Assembly: GCA_013141015.1 (NCBI GenBank)
Contig: JABFRT010000003.1
Coordinates: forward strand, 34,683 to 98,682
Direction: 5' to 3'
Length of the DNA: 64,000 bases
Origin: Hyphomicrobium sp.
GTDB lineage: Bacteria > Pseudomonadota > Alphaproteobacteria > Rhizobiales > Hyphomicrobiaceae
Below are positions 38,282-46,185 of this stretch, piece by piece (within the stretch, counting starts at the first letter, position 1; the number at the start of each line of letters is the position of its first letter). Both the position numbers and the translations under genes were made by a program. The notes beneath the pieces were generated by a model that saw only the letters and a list, made by a program, of their open reading frames with translations, was not told where the DNA came from and searched no databases.

Positions 38282-38386
38282 TCACAGATCCTCTTCTCTC
38301 TCGCCGCACGACATCCATCCTGCGGCCGCGCCAAGCACAAAGGCCAACGCGATCCACCAGATGAGCTTCAAGAATAGATAATCCAT
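38282..38386 (-). CDS. 34-residue single-span membrane protein
   Basis: A short frame begins with ATG at 38386, preceded by a strong GAGGAG seven bases upstream, and ends with TGA at 38282-38284. It encodes a single membrane helix (LIWWIALAFVLGAAAGW) followed by a short tail (MSCGEREEDL). It lies 31 bp after the OmpA-family gene and 53 bp before the frameshifted membrane protein, all on one strand, so it is likely the middle gene of a three-gene envelope operon. The N-terminus resembles the first helix of the next gene. I know no named family. The ribosome site and tight spacing are the main evidence. Confidence 0.6.
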   Translation of the reverse strand: MDYLFLKLIWWIALAFVLGAAAGWMSCGEREEDL

Positions 38387-38417
38387 CACTCAACTCCTCA
38401 AGCGCACGTGCCGCGCC

Positions 38418-40562
38418 TCAATTGACTTTAACCACGAACTCGATGCGCCGGTTGCGGGCGCGTCCGTCAGCACTGTTGTTGTCGGCGATTGGCCGCGTTG
38501 CGCCGTAGCCGACCGTCGACATCCGGGCCGATGCCACGCCTTCGCGCGCCAGATAATCAGCGACCGCCCGGGCGCGGCGGTCTGACAGGCGCTGGTTGCG
38601 CTCGTCGGTGCCTTCAGCGTCGGTGTGGCCTTCGATTTCGATTTTGAACGCCGGGCACTCCTTGGCGATCTCGGCCAATTCACGCAGCGTCTGCGTGCTT
38701 TCCGCGGTCAGATCGGCTTTGGCGCGATCGAATTCCAACACGCCGCGAGCAGTGGCGTCGCGCATCATATCCTGACACACGCTGGCCGCTTGCTGTTCGG
38801 CCGACATCACATCAATCGCGTCACGTCCGGTGAACCCCGGCGGCAGTTGGTTTGGCACGGCCGCGCGCACGCCGGCTGCAATTTCTTGACTGGCGGCAAG
38901 ACCCGATACCGTCAGTTCTGTTGCCTTGAGTGATGCTTCACCGCGCTGCAGGCGGGCCATTTGCGTCAAGCCGCGCAGTGCCACCGACAACCACGGCTCG
39001 GGCGGTGCGGCAACGATCTTCATCTGATCGACAAGCCGGGCGCCCGGGAACAAACCTTGTGCCGTTTCCAGAATGCGCGCCCGCGATGCGTCGTCCGGCA
39101 CTTCCCCCGACAGAGTCACGCCGCCGCGATCATCATGCACCGCGCGCCAGGTCAGGTTGGTGTTCAAGTCCCCTGTGAAAGCGATTTTTGTTTCAGCCAC
39201 GCAGGTCTGCCCGACCGCGGCCTTGACTTCCTGAGGAATGGCGTTTGCCGCGCCGTAGTCTGCAGTGGACCCAGTCACCGTCAGATTGCGATCAACCAGA
39301 AGCGTGGTGCCAGCACTCAGGCGCGGTAAAGGCGCCAGACCGGCGATAATGCACTGCTGCCAGCCGTCAGGCGCACCAGCCACCACTTGCAGCTTGTCGG
39401 TCACCGCGCGGCCCGGGAAGCGGGCTTTGACGGCATCGATCAATGCCGTGCGCGCGGCTTCGCTCGGCACATTGCCCGACACCTCGACACCCGTGCCATC
39501 GTGGGCAATCTTCATGGTGTAGCCGCTCGCCGTCTGCACGGCTTTCGGATAGCGGATCTGTTCAGTGATTTTGAAGTTCTGCGGAATGTCGCTCTTCAAG
39601 ATTTTGCGGACTGCCGCAGCTGTTGCTTCGTCGGCCGCTTCGCCGGTAAACGAGAATTCGCGGCCTTTGATGTCAGCCGTGCCGGACTTCAACGCTGCCA
39701 GCTGATCAAGGGCGATCGCCGCCGTCTTCTCGAAACCTTCAGGTGCTCCGCCCGCCAGATCAGACTTGTCAGCCAGTTCCGACTTGGCGAATAGCTTGCG
39801 GGCGCGTGCATCGAGACCTTTGCGGATTTGCTCAGACGGCGTGAAGCCGCTGATCAGCAACTGCGTGCCATTAGCCTTGGCGCCCCAGACGTACGGATCG
39901 ACAACCGGTGGTGTGATTTTCTCAAGCGCCAGCTTGACGCCGGCGGGAATAGCGGTAGCGAGGGCCTGACGGACACTCTTATAGCTCTGCGGCGTGCCGG
40001 CTTCACCAACCACCGAGAGATCGAGCGCCTGCAATTCAGCCGTGCCCTTTTTCAATTGGGCGATCTGCTTTAACGCGAACGCGGTGCCAGCCAGCCAAGC
40101 GTCACGGTCAGGCGCTCCACGTGCCAGTTTCATCTCGTCGATGATTTTGGCTTTGGGAAAATTATCGGCCGCCGTTGCAACCACGCCCTTGCGCGCATCT
40201 TCGTTTGGAACGAAGCCCGCAAGCACAACCTTGCCGTCGCCCCGCGCGGTTGCCGACCAGAGGAACTTGTCGACCATTTCAAGCAGTTCGGAGCGGTCAT
40301 GAACCACTCGCACGCCCCACGCGTCACGCATAGCGGTAATGGCCCGCGGCGGGGCTGCATCGTCACCGGCCTTGCCGGTCAGCACGCCGTCACGGCCCGC
40401 AAAAATAGGTGCCGCCCAATCGAGCCCGGCGCGTGACAGCGCTTCTTGCGTGCGGCGGCCGAGATCTGCCTCGATCCCTTCGTGTTCAAACTGGACCGCG
40501 ACCCAGCTTATGAACGCGATGGGAACAAGACCCAACAGCCACCTGGAAGGATTGCACCGCAT
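38418..40562 (-). CDS. OmpA-family envelope protein with about four BON-like units
   Basis: This 714-residue protein has an N-terminal membrane anchor (about residues 8-25). Roughly four homologous units of about 130-150 residues follow, each with a BON-like pattern such as VVLAGFVPNEDARKGV, LLISGFTPSEQIRKGL, VEVSGNVPSEAARTAL and VTLSGEVPDDASRARI. A C-terminal OmpA/MotB peptidoglycan-binding domain has IEGHTDAEGTDERNQRLSDRRA (key part GHTDAEGTDE). BON domains bind membranes, and the OmpA domain anchors to the wall. The ATG at 40562 has GGGGAG upstream; a longer frame to 40649 lacks a start context. It heads the operon with the 34-residue protein. Confidence 0.85.
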   Translation of the reverse strand: MRCNPSRWLLGLVPIAFISWVAVQFEHEGIEADLGRRTQEALSRAGLDWAAPIFAGRDGVLTGKAGDDAAPPRAITAMRDAWGVRVVHDRSELLEMVDKFLWSATARGDGKVVLAGFVPNEDARKGVVATAADNFPKAKIIDEMKLARGAPDRDAWLAGTAFALKQIAQLKKGTAELQALDLSVVGEAGTPQSYKSVRQALATAIPAGVKLALEKITPPVVDPYVWGAKANGTQLLISGFTPSEQIRKGLDARARKLFAKSELADKSDLAGGAPEGFEKTAAIALDQLAALKSGTADIKGREFSFTGEAADEATAAAVRKILKSDIPQNFKITEQIRYPKAVQTASGYTMKIAHDGTGVEVSGNVPSEAARTALIDAVKARFPGRAVTDKLQVVAGAPDGWQQCIIAGLAPLPRLSAGTTLLVDRNLTVTGSTADYGAANAIPQEVKAAVGQTCVAETKIAFTGDLNTNLTWRAVHDDRGGVTLSGEVPDDASRARILETAQGLFPGARLVDQMKIVAAPPEPWLSVALRGLTQMARLQRGEASLKATELTVSGLAASQEIAAGVRAAVPNQLPPGFTGRDAIDVMSAEQQAASVCQDMMRDATARGVLEFDRAKADLTAESTQTLRELAEIAKECPAFKIEIEGHTDAEGTDERNQRLSDRRARAVADYLAREGVASARMSTVGYGATRPIADNNSADGRARNRRIEFVVKVN

Positions 40563-40879
40563 ACGCACGTCACTCCCCAAACGTCTTCCCCGCGCCGATG
40601 GGGCCACACCTCTGAGATGAGGATGGCCCGGATAGGCGCGCAATCGCATGGCTCAAACGGCGAAGAAAAACCCTGACCGAGAGAACCCCCTCAGACCAGT
40701 ATAGACAATCGTGCCGGCCATTCCAAGCTGACGCCATGTTGCGGCGAGGATATCCGATGTCCGGCTAATTGCTTGATCGAAGCGCGTTTTTTGCCTCGGG
40801 TGTGGCCGCGAAGTGCCGCCCAACTGTTTTGCCGGGATGGCGAAGGCCAAGCCCAGGTCCTGACATGATTGGCACTTTG
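40563..40879. promoter_or_regulatory. Intergenic region upstream of the OmpA-family gene
   Basis: 317 bp with no supported gene, lying between the cysG stop and the OmpA-family start, both on the minus strand. It probably contains the cysG terminator and the OmpA-operon promoter. A minus-strand frame here (40653-40955) overlaps cysG and looks spurious. Confidence 0.4.
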
Positions 40880-42355
40880 TCAGGTTTGGCCGTCCGTTAT
40901 CGGCGTATTTGGCCCTAAAGCCGGGCGCAACGCCTCCCCGATCAAGACCAGACACGGCCCGGTCACCTCAGCGGCGGCCAGCGCGCCCGGCAGACCCAAT
41001 ATCGTGCTGCGAATAACGGTTTCGCCCGCCCGGCCAACGTCGAACAGCGCAAAGGCCGGGGTTTCAGGGTTGAGGCCGTGTTCAAGCAGGCGCCCGCTCA
41101 ATTCGCTGAGCGTGCGCAGCGCCATGTACACGGCCGTTGTCGCGCCCGGGTCTGCCAGCGCCCGCCAGTCGAGATTTTCGGGCAAGCGGCCTTCGCGCGA
41201 ATGACCGGTCACAAATTGCAGCCGCTTGGCATGATCGCGGTGTGTCAGCGAAACCTTCAACAGAGACGCCGCCGCCTGAGCCGTCGAGATGCCCGGGATC
41301 ACGTCGAAGGCGATGCCGGCCGAGACCAATTCGTCGATCTCTTCCCCGCCCCGCCCGAAGATCATAGGGTCACCGGATTTAAGGCGCACGACGCGGCGGC
41401 CCTTGCGTGCCAGCTCAACCATCAACGCGTTGATTTCCGTTTGCTTGCAGGCCGGACCGTAGCCGGTTTTGCCAACCAGCATGCGTTCCGCTTCGCGTCG
41501 CGCGAAGTCGAGCACCTGAGGCGTCACCAGATCATCGTAGAGCACGACATCGGCTGAGCGCAGAGCGCGCAGCGCGCGAAGCGTCAACAGTTCCGGATCA
41601 CCCGGCCCTGCGCCAACCAACGAAACGAACCCAGTTTTATTGGCTTTTTCGTTTTCCCCGGCCGCATCCGCTATCAGCTGTTCGAGGTCCTCAGCGGTGG
41701 GGGCGCGGCCAGCCTCCGTCATCGCGCGTTCGGTGAAGCGTTCCCAGAAACGGCGGCGCGCCGGCATATCGGCGCCAAGCCTCGAGCCCTCGCGGCGCCA
41801 GTCTTTGGCAGCCTCCGCCCAGCGCTTGAAGCCTTGCGGCAGCAGCGCTTCCAGCCGCGAACGGATCGCTTGGCCAAACACGGGCGCCGCACCATCGGTC
41901 GAAATAGCGACCACCAGCGGCGAGCGGTTGACGATCGAACCGAACTGGAATTGGCAAAACGCGGGCCGGTCGATCACGTTGACGGGAACGCCTGCCGCCT
42001 TGGCAGCAGCAGCGAAGTCCGCGGCTTCGCCGTCATCCGTAATAGCGCCGACGGCCAGCGCCGCACCGCAAAGATCTTGCACCTGCCAATGCCGCGCGTT
42101 GAGCATCACCCGCCCAGCTGGCGGGTGCGCCGCGAGGTGGTGGAATTCGCCGGTAAACGCCGCCGCATAGATATCGACATGCGCACCGGCCGCCGCCAGA
42201 AGTTCGGCCTTCCACAAGGCTGGCTCGGACGCACCTGCCAGCACCACGCGCTTTCCGCCAAGTTTGAAAAACACCGGCAGCGTCGCCAGTGCATCCATGC
42301 GAGACGGGCGCGTGGCCTGAGGTGTGCGGGACTGTGGCAGAGGAGTATCGTTCAT
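40880..42355 (-). CDS. cysG: Siroheme synthase CysG (multifunctional)
   Basis: CysG converts uroporphyrinogen III to siroheme, the cofactor of sulfite and nitrite reductases. The 491-residue protein has an N-terminal dehydrogenase/ferrochelatase half (about residues 25-235) with LPVFFKLGGKRVVLAGASEPALWKAELL (key part GKRVVLAGAS) and NVIDRPAFCQFQFGSIVNRSPL. The C-terminal SAM-dependent methyltransferase half (from about 245) has VGAGPGDPELLTLRA, VRLKSGDPMIFGRGGEE and GISTAQAAAS. The fusion is of normal length. The first 20 residues are variable. No sulfur-assimilation neighbours are in the window. Confidence 0.95.
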   Translation of the reverse strand: MNDTPLPQSRTPQATRPSRMDALATLPVFFKLGGKRVVLAGASEPALWKAELLAAAGAHVDIYAAAFTGEFHHLAAHPPAGRVMLNARHWQVQDLCGAALAVGAITDDGEAADFAAAAKAAGVPVNVIDRPAFCQFQFGSIVNRSPLVVAISTDGAAPVFGQAIRSRLEALLPQGFKRWAEAAKDWRREGSRLGADMPARRRFWERFTERAMTEAGRAPTAEDLEQLIADAAGENEKANKTGFVSLVGAGPGDPELLTLRALRALRSADVVLYDDLVTPQVLDFARREAERMLVGKTGYGPACKQTEINALMVELARKGRRVVRLKSGDPMIFGRGGEEIDELVSAGIAFDVIPGISTAQAAASLLKVSLTHRDHAKRLQFVTGHSREGRLPENLDWRALADPGATTAVYMALRTLSELSGRLLEHGLNPETPAFALFDVGRAGETVIRSTILGLPGALAAAEVTGPCLVLIGEALRPALGPNTPITDGQT

Positions 42356-42600
42356 GGCACATTCATGCCAGACAGGTCTTGCCTCACCTATGCGGCCAAT
42401 CTGACCGGCGCAGGTGACGGACGAGCGCTAACCGGTCGTGGACTGCTGGGCGGCGGTCACCGTTTGCTATACCAGCCGGACCTGCCGCAAACAATTGCCC
42501 GTTCGGCAGCCGTAGCCTGTTCACGGACGCCCCCACACACAGTCTTTCAAGATCTGCAATTTGATTAACGCTGAGCATCTCATCCAGCGCCGCCGTCACC

Positions 42601-42966
42601 ACCGGCACGGCGCCCAAATCCGAAAGCGCGTCACTTGGCACTGCCAAATGCCGTGTTCGTCGCTTCAACCCGAGTCAGATGTCGAGCCTGGACTTTGACG
42701 CCGTCGCGCATACCGTCAAAATCGCCAAGCGGCCGGGAAAGGCCGCTGCCGTTGTGCTGAACGGCTGCAAGTTGGGCAGCGGTCTCACTGGAATGGCGGC
42801 CAGCGCTTAGGGCAAATTCAATTTGCCTTCGGCGCCGGTGTGCATTGGCAGACGTGCGTCCATCGTAAATTTTCTTGCCGAAGGCCAATGCGTATTGGCC
42901 TTCGGGCCCACCGCGCGTTGTGCCAAAGAGATCCAAGACCTGGACACGGAGACAAACAAGAACTGA
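42601..42966 (+). pseudogene. Remnant of a ParA-like ATPase (C-terminal part, with internal stop)
   Basis: In one frame, the segments TAPKSESASLGTAK, MSSLDFDAVAHTVKIAKRPG, KAAAVVLNGC and, after a TAG at 42808-42810, LPSAPVCIGRRASIVNFLAEG and FGPTARCAKEIQDL match the order of the C-terminal half of ParA-like partition ATPases. The typical pattern there is DTAPHSES, LDLDAV, KPAAVVLN, APVxIGRRAxFxxAL, FxPxxxAAxEI. An in-frame stop and a missing P-loop half mark it as decayed. Upstream (42356-42600) and downstream (42967-43054) I see no gene. This call rests on pattern memory, not alignment. Confidence 0.6.
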
Positions 42967-43054
42967 TGCAAGCAGACACGTCTACAGACCCCCAACGTGT
43001 GGCGCGAGGGATAATCAGTGTCCAACATCAGCCATTTGTTGGCTGCGTTTGGCG

Positions 43055-43588
43055 CTACTTCCCACCTTCGATTTTCGCTTTTAGCCCTTCGAGCCCCACC
43101 TGCTGATAGGCGGTGACGGCTTTGATAGCTGCCGCATCGTTTAGTTCCGGTGGCGGATCGTTGTTCACATATCCGCGATAGAACGCGCCCTTCCATTCGA
43201 CCATCGACTTGCCGCCAGCGTCCTTGACCGACAGTGTCGACATATAACCCTCGACCGGCAAAAGCTTGTGGTCTTCCTTGTCGGTCATGAAACCGATTTT
43301 CTTGTCCTCAGGGTAATAGTCGAGAAGCGTGTCGGTCATCACGTGGCCCGACTTATATGTCAGCGTCCGCTTTGCCTTCTCCGGTTCCATTGGGCCGGTT
43401 GCCTCCGACTTTTCAATCGCCGGATGCCAGGTCATATCCTGATAGTTGCCGACGACAGCCCAGACTTTTTCGGCCGGGGCATTGATTTCGATGGTCGTGA
43501 TTTCCTTCTTGCGGCTCGGGCCATGCGCCAGCACTGCGCCCGGAACCAAAAGCAAAAGCGCCGCAGCACCTGCAAAACGTCTCAGCAT
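43055..43588 (-). CDS. MxaD-like periplasmic SRPBCC protein
   Basis: A 177-residue START-like (SRPBCC) protein with a signal peptide (MLRRFAGAAALLLLVPGAVLA). The mature N-terminus HGPSRKKEITTIEINAPAEKVWAVVGNYQDM (key parts HGPxRK, IEINAPAEKVWAVVGN, WHPAI) resembles MxaD, a periplasmic helper of methanol oxidation in methylotrophs. The ATG at 43588 gives the clean signal peptide; a frame to 43615 adds nine residues. It lies close to the two-component genes and the xoxF islands, which supports a role around the methanol dehydrogenase. The exact function of MxaD-type proteins is not settled. Other SRPBCC roles are possible. Confidence 0.72.
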   Translation of the reverse strand: MLRRFAGAAALLLLVPGAVLAHGPSRKKEITTIEINAPAEKVWAVVGNYQDMTWHPAIEKSEATGPMEPEKAKRTLTYKSGHVMTDTLLDYYPEDKKIGFMTDKEDHKLLPVEGYMSTLSVKDAGGKSMVEWKGAFYRGYVNNDPPPELNDAAAIKAVTAYQQVGLEGLKAKIEGGK

Positions 43589-43705
43589 TCCAAATGTCTC
43601 CACCACGTGCCCCACAGACGGATCGCCGATCGATCGGTCTGGTCCGCCATGGCGGCGGAGCTTTCTTGGGCAGCACGGTATCGCGCGTCTCTGGGCGCGA
43701 TACTC

Positions 43706-43720
43706 TGGGATTTTTTCCCA
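43706..43720. promoter_or_regulatory. Inverted repeat upstream of the MxaD-like gene
   Basis: TGGGATTTTTTCCCA: arms TGGGA/TCCCA around a T-rich centre, 118 bp upstream of the MxaD-like start. It matches the layout of the palindrome before the nearby histidine kinase gene (GGGAA-N3-TTCCC) with one mismatch. A regulator site is possible but unproven. Confidence 0.4.
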
Positions 43721-43776
43721 ATCGCAACATTTTCAATGCGGGATCGACGCACATTTTGGTGAGCAGGCGCGATACC

Positions 43777-44394
43777 TCAGACAATCCGCAATTCGACCGC
43801 GATCCGCACCATCTCGGATGACGTGCGCGCATTAAGCTTTTGCCGGATGGACGCGCAATCTGCGGCGACGGTCTTGTAGGACACATCAAGGTCGCTACCG
43901 ACTTCAGCCATACTGCGGCCCCGGACGAGAAGGCGAAGCGTGAGCAACTCGCGCTCGGTCAATTTGGTAGCAACGCCATTTCCCGAGGCTTTGATCAGCG
44001 CAATTTCTTGGGCCAACTCGTGGGTCAGCCATGTTTCTCCGCGCACCAATGCCAAAACAGCATCGCGCAGCCCCATAGGGTCGTCGTTCTTGCTGACATA
44101 GCCTTTCGCACCGCAATCTATCGCCTGAATGGCAAGCAGCGGCGCATCGCTCATAGAAAACACGATGACCTTCGCGTTAGGATCGGCACGGACAATCTCA
44201 CGCGTCAGGTCTAGGCCAGAGCCGTCTGGAAGATTGATATCAAGAACGATGACGTCGGGTGTTTCCGTTTCCAGAACCGCGCGCGCCGCGGCCAGCGAGC
44301 GAGCCTCGATGACGGTCACGCCTTCATCTTCAGAAAACAATGTACGGCACCCCGAGATCACAATCGCGTGGTCTTCAACGATCAGTACCTTCAC
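43777..44394 (-). CDS. NarL/LuxR-type response regulator (set 1)
   Basis: A 205-residue response regulator with an N-terminal receiver domain: acidic pocket VEDH (residues 7-9), phosphoacceptor Asp52 in VIVLDINLPDGSG, and conserved Lys in AKGYVSKND. The C-terminal LuxR-type helix-turn-helix has LTERELLTLRLLVRGRSMAEVGSDL and SYKTVAADCASIRQKL. It is divergent from the adjacent histidine kinase gene, and the pair is homologous to the second pair at 55.6-57.5 kb. LuxR-type regulators with such kinases control alcohol dehydrogenase genes in other proteobacteria (for example PedS2/PedR2). Control of the xoxF islands is therefore a reasonable inference. Confidence 0.9.
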   Translation of the reverse strand: MKVLIVEDHAIVISGCRTLFSEDEGVTVIEARSLAAARAVLETETPDVIVLDINLPDGSGLDLTREIVRADPNAKVIVFSMSDAPLLAIQAIDCGAKGYVSKNDDPMGLRDAVLALVRGETWLTHELAQEIALIKASGNGVATKLTERELLTLRLLVRGRSMAEVGSDLDVSYKTVAADCASIRQKLNARTSSEMVRIAVELRIV

Positions 44395-44474
44395 TGCTTC
44401 GTCCTGTTATTGATCTCTTGGAAAATATCAGTTCCTTTCTATCGGGCTTACACCTGAGCGCAACGCCAACACGC

Positions 44475-44489
44475 CGGGAATACTTCCCG
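44475..44489. promoter_or_regulatory. Perfect palindrome in the kinase/regulator intergenic region
   Basis: CGGGAATACTTCCCG: perfect 6-bp arms with a 3-bp centre, ending 16 bp before the histidine kinase ATG and 81 bp from the divergent response-regulator start. Its placement suits an operator for autoregulation by the LuxR-type regulator. A near copy (13 of 15 positions) lies at 55485-55499. Confidence 0.55.
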
Positions 44490-44505
44490 TTTCACAGGCA
44501 ATAAA

Positions 44506-45870
44506 ATGTCCATTCAGCTGCGGCTTAATTTGCTTATCGGGTTCCTTTTGGTCTTGGCGCTTGGCGGCATGGTTACTGCGATGGTGCTCGACGCGCAGCC
44601 GCGCACGAAGGCCGAAGCCGAAAGCATTGCGCAACTCACCTCGAAAATCATCACCACCTCGCTGCGGCCACTCGCCGATTCAGCTGACCCGCCCCGGGCA
44701 CTCGCAAATCTTGTCGATGATCTCAAGTCGCTGCGGCACGTCAGCGTCACGCTCGCCACCCGCCAGGCACAATCGCAGACGCGCATGGTGCCAAATCAGG
44801 ATGGCTTCATGTTCGGTATTGCCATTGATCAAGCGGCCCCGCCGCTAAAAATTCCGTTTGAAGTTTCTGGCCGGCTTTTGGATACCGTCATCATCACACC
44901 CAATCCTCAGGACGAAATTTCCGAAGTGCGGGAGGCCGCCATGCAGATTATCAAGTATGGCCTGCTTGCGGGATTGGCGCTGTTTGCACTGACAAGTTTG
45001 GTCATTAACCGGTCACTCCAACCCATCGAAACCTTACGGCGTGCAATGCATCAATTGGAAGATGGCGACTACGGCGTCAGAGTTGCAGAAAGCGGTCCAC
45101 CGGAAATCAAGCGTATTTGCAGCGGCCTTAATACCCTAGCGTCCAAGCTGCTGTGGTCCCGCAAAGAAAACCAACAACTCACTACAAACATGATTCACGT
45201 TCAGGACAGCGAACGGCGGGAGATTGCGCGCGAGTTGCACGATGAACATGGGGCCTGCTTGTTTTCTTTGCGCACTGCAGGCTCCGTGCTTGAGCGTGAA
45301 CTTGAGCGCCCAGCCCCCGATCTCACCAAGGCCCGGCGGCTCGGCCGCGAAATTCTGTCCCAGCTGGATTCCCTGCAACAGACAAACCGCCGCGTTCTGC
45401 AGCGCTTGACGCCCGCGGGCTTGCAGGAGCTTGGCCTTAAAGGCGCGATCGTCGCAATTGCTGGGATTTGGCGCCGCGAACAGCCGCAAACACAACTGAC
45501 GCTGACAATTGCAGACGGCATGGAGATCTTGGATAAGACCACGGAATTGACGGTCTACCGGATCATACAGGAAGGTCTGACGAACGCTTACCGTCACGCC
45601 GGCGCCAGCCAAATCAGTGTGCATGCGTCCGTTGTGCCCAAGGATGCGGTCGCGGGTGTCATGCCCGCAGTATCGGCACTCAGCACCACTCAGGTCCTCA
45701 ATGTCTCGGTCCAGGACGATGGACGCGGCCGCAGTCCTGAGTACCGCGATGGATTTGGCCTAACCTCAATGCGCGAGCGGGTCAGCGCTTTGGGTGGCCT
45801 CATGCACGTTGCTGAAGCGCACGGCGGCGGGACATTGATCGATGTGTATCTCCCCGCCACCCTCAGCTGA
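44506..45870 (+). CDS. Sensor histidine kinase, HisKA_3 type (set 1)
   Basis: A 454-residue membrane kinase. Topology: first membrane helix about residues 8-28, a periplasmic sensor loop of about 120 residues, a second helix at about 149-168, then a HAMP linker. The NarX-type phosphoacceptor domain has His245 in EIARELHDEHG, and the C-terminal ATPase has NAYRHAGASQI and DDGRG plus GFGLTSMRERV. The periplasmic loop has no recognisable domain, so the signal is unknown; metal or alcohol sensing is suggested only by neighbours. Same layout and length as the kinase at 56171-57532. Confidence 0.9.
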   Translation: MSIQLRLNLLIGFLLVLALGGMVTAMVLDAQPRTKAEAESIAQLTSKIITTSLRPLADSADPPRALANLVDDLKSLRHVSVTLATRQAQSQTRMVPNQDGFMFGIAIDQAAPPLKIPFEVSGRLLDTVIITPNPQDEISEVREAAMQIIKYGLLAGLALFALTSLVINRSLQPIETLRRAMHQLEDGDYGVRVAESGPPEIKRICSGLNTLASKLLWSRKENQQLTTNMIHVQDSERREIARELHDEHGACLFSLRTAGSVLERELERPAPDLTKARRLGREILSQLDSLQQTNRRVLQRLTPAGLQELGLKGAIVAIAGIWRREQPQTQLTLTIADGMEILDKTTELTVYRIIQEGLTNAYRHAGASQISVHASVVPKDAVAGVMPAVSALSTTQVLNVSVQDDGRGRSPEYRDGFGLTSMRERVSALGGLMHVAEAHGGGTLIDVYLPATLS

Positions 45871-46185
45871 GGCTGGAGGGCACCACCCGCCAACACCGGC
45901 TCACTCTATTCGCGGACAAAATCGGCAAACTGCCAAGGGACACACCCTCAGCATCGGCAGCTTGCCCCAAAGTATTGGGAAGAAGTCCTAAGCGTCTCTG
46001 GATTCTTTGGAATTAACTCCCAGCCCCAAAACCCCAAGTCTAATTTTCAGGCTGATCGAAACCACTCAATCCGGCCGGTCAACGAACTGAAACAACTGGC
46101 ATTTCATCTGAATCAAGATTGCCGAGCAAAGTTGGCAATCGAGCAGGGAAACGGTCAGACGGGGAACACTCGGGGGAATAACGGG
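45871..46185. promoter_or_regulatory. Leader/promoter region of the TonB-dependent receptor gene
   Basis: 315 bp with no gene. It contains the inverted repeat CCCAAAGTATTGGG (45966-45979), overlapping an imperfect GGGAA-GAA-GTCCT site (45977-45989) that resembles the palindrome before the kinase gene. The region is AT-richer than its surroundings. GGGGGAATAACGGG directly before the ATG at 46186 provides the ribosome-binding site. Confidence 0.45.

Noticed and set aside
40653..40955. 100-codon minus-strand frame before the OmpA-family gene
   Set aside because: Overlaps the end of cysG by about 75 bp and shows no protein-like features.
42631..42936. 101-codon minus-strand frame
   Set aside because: Antisense to the ParA-like remnant, which gives the better explanation of the sequence.
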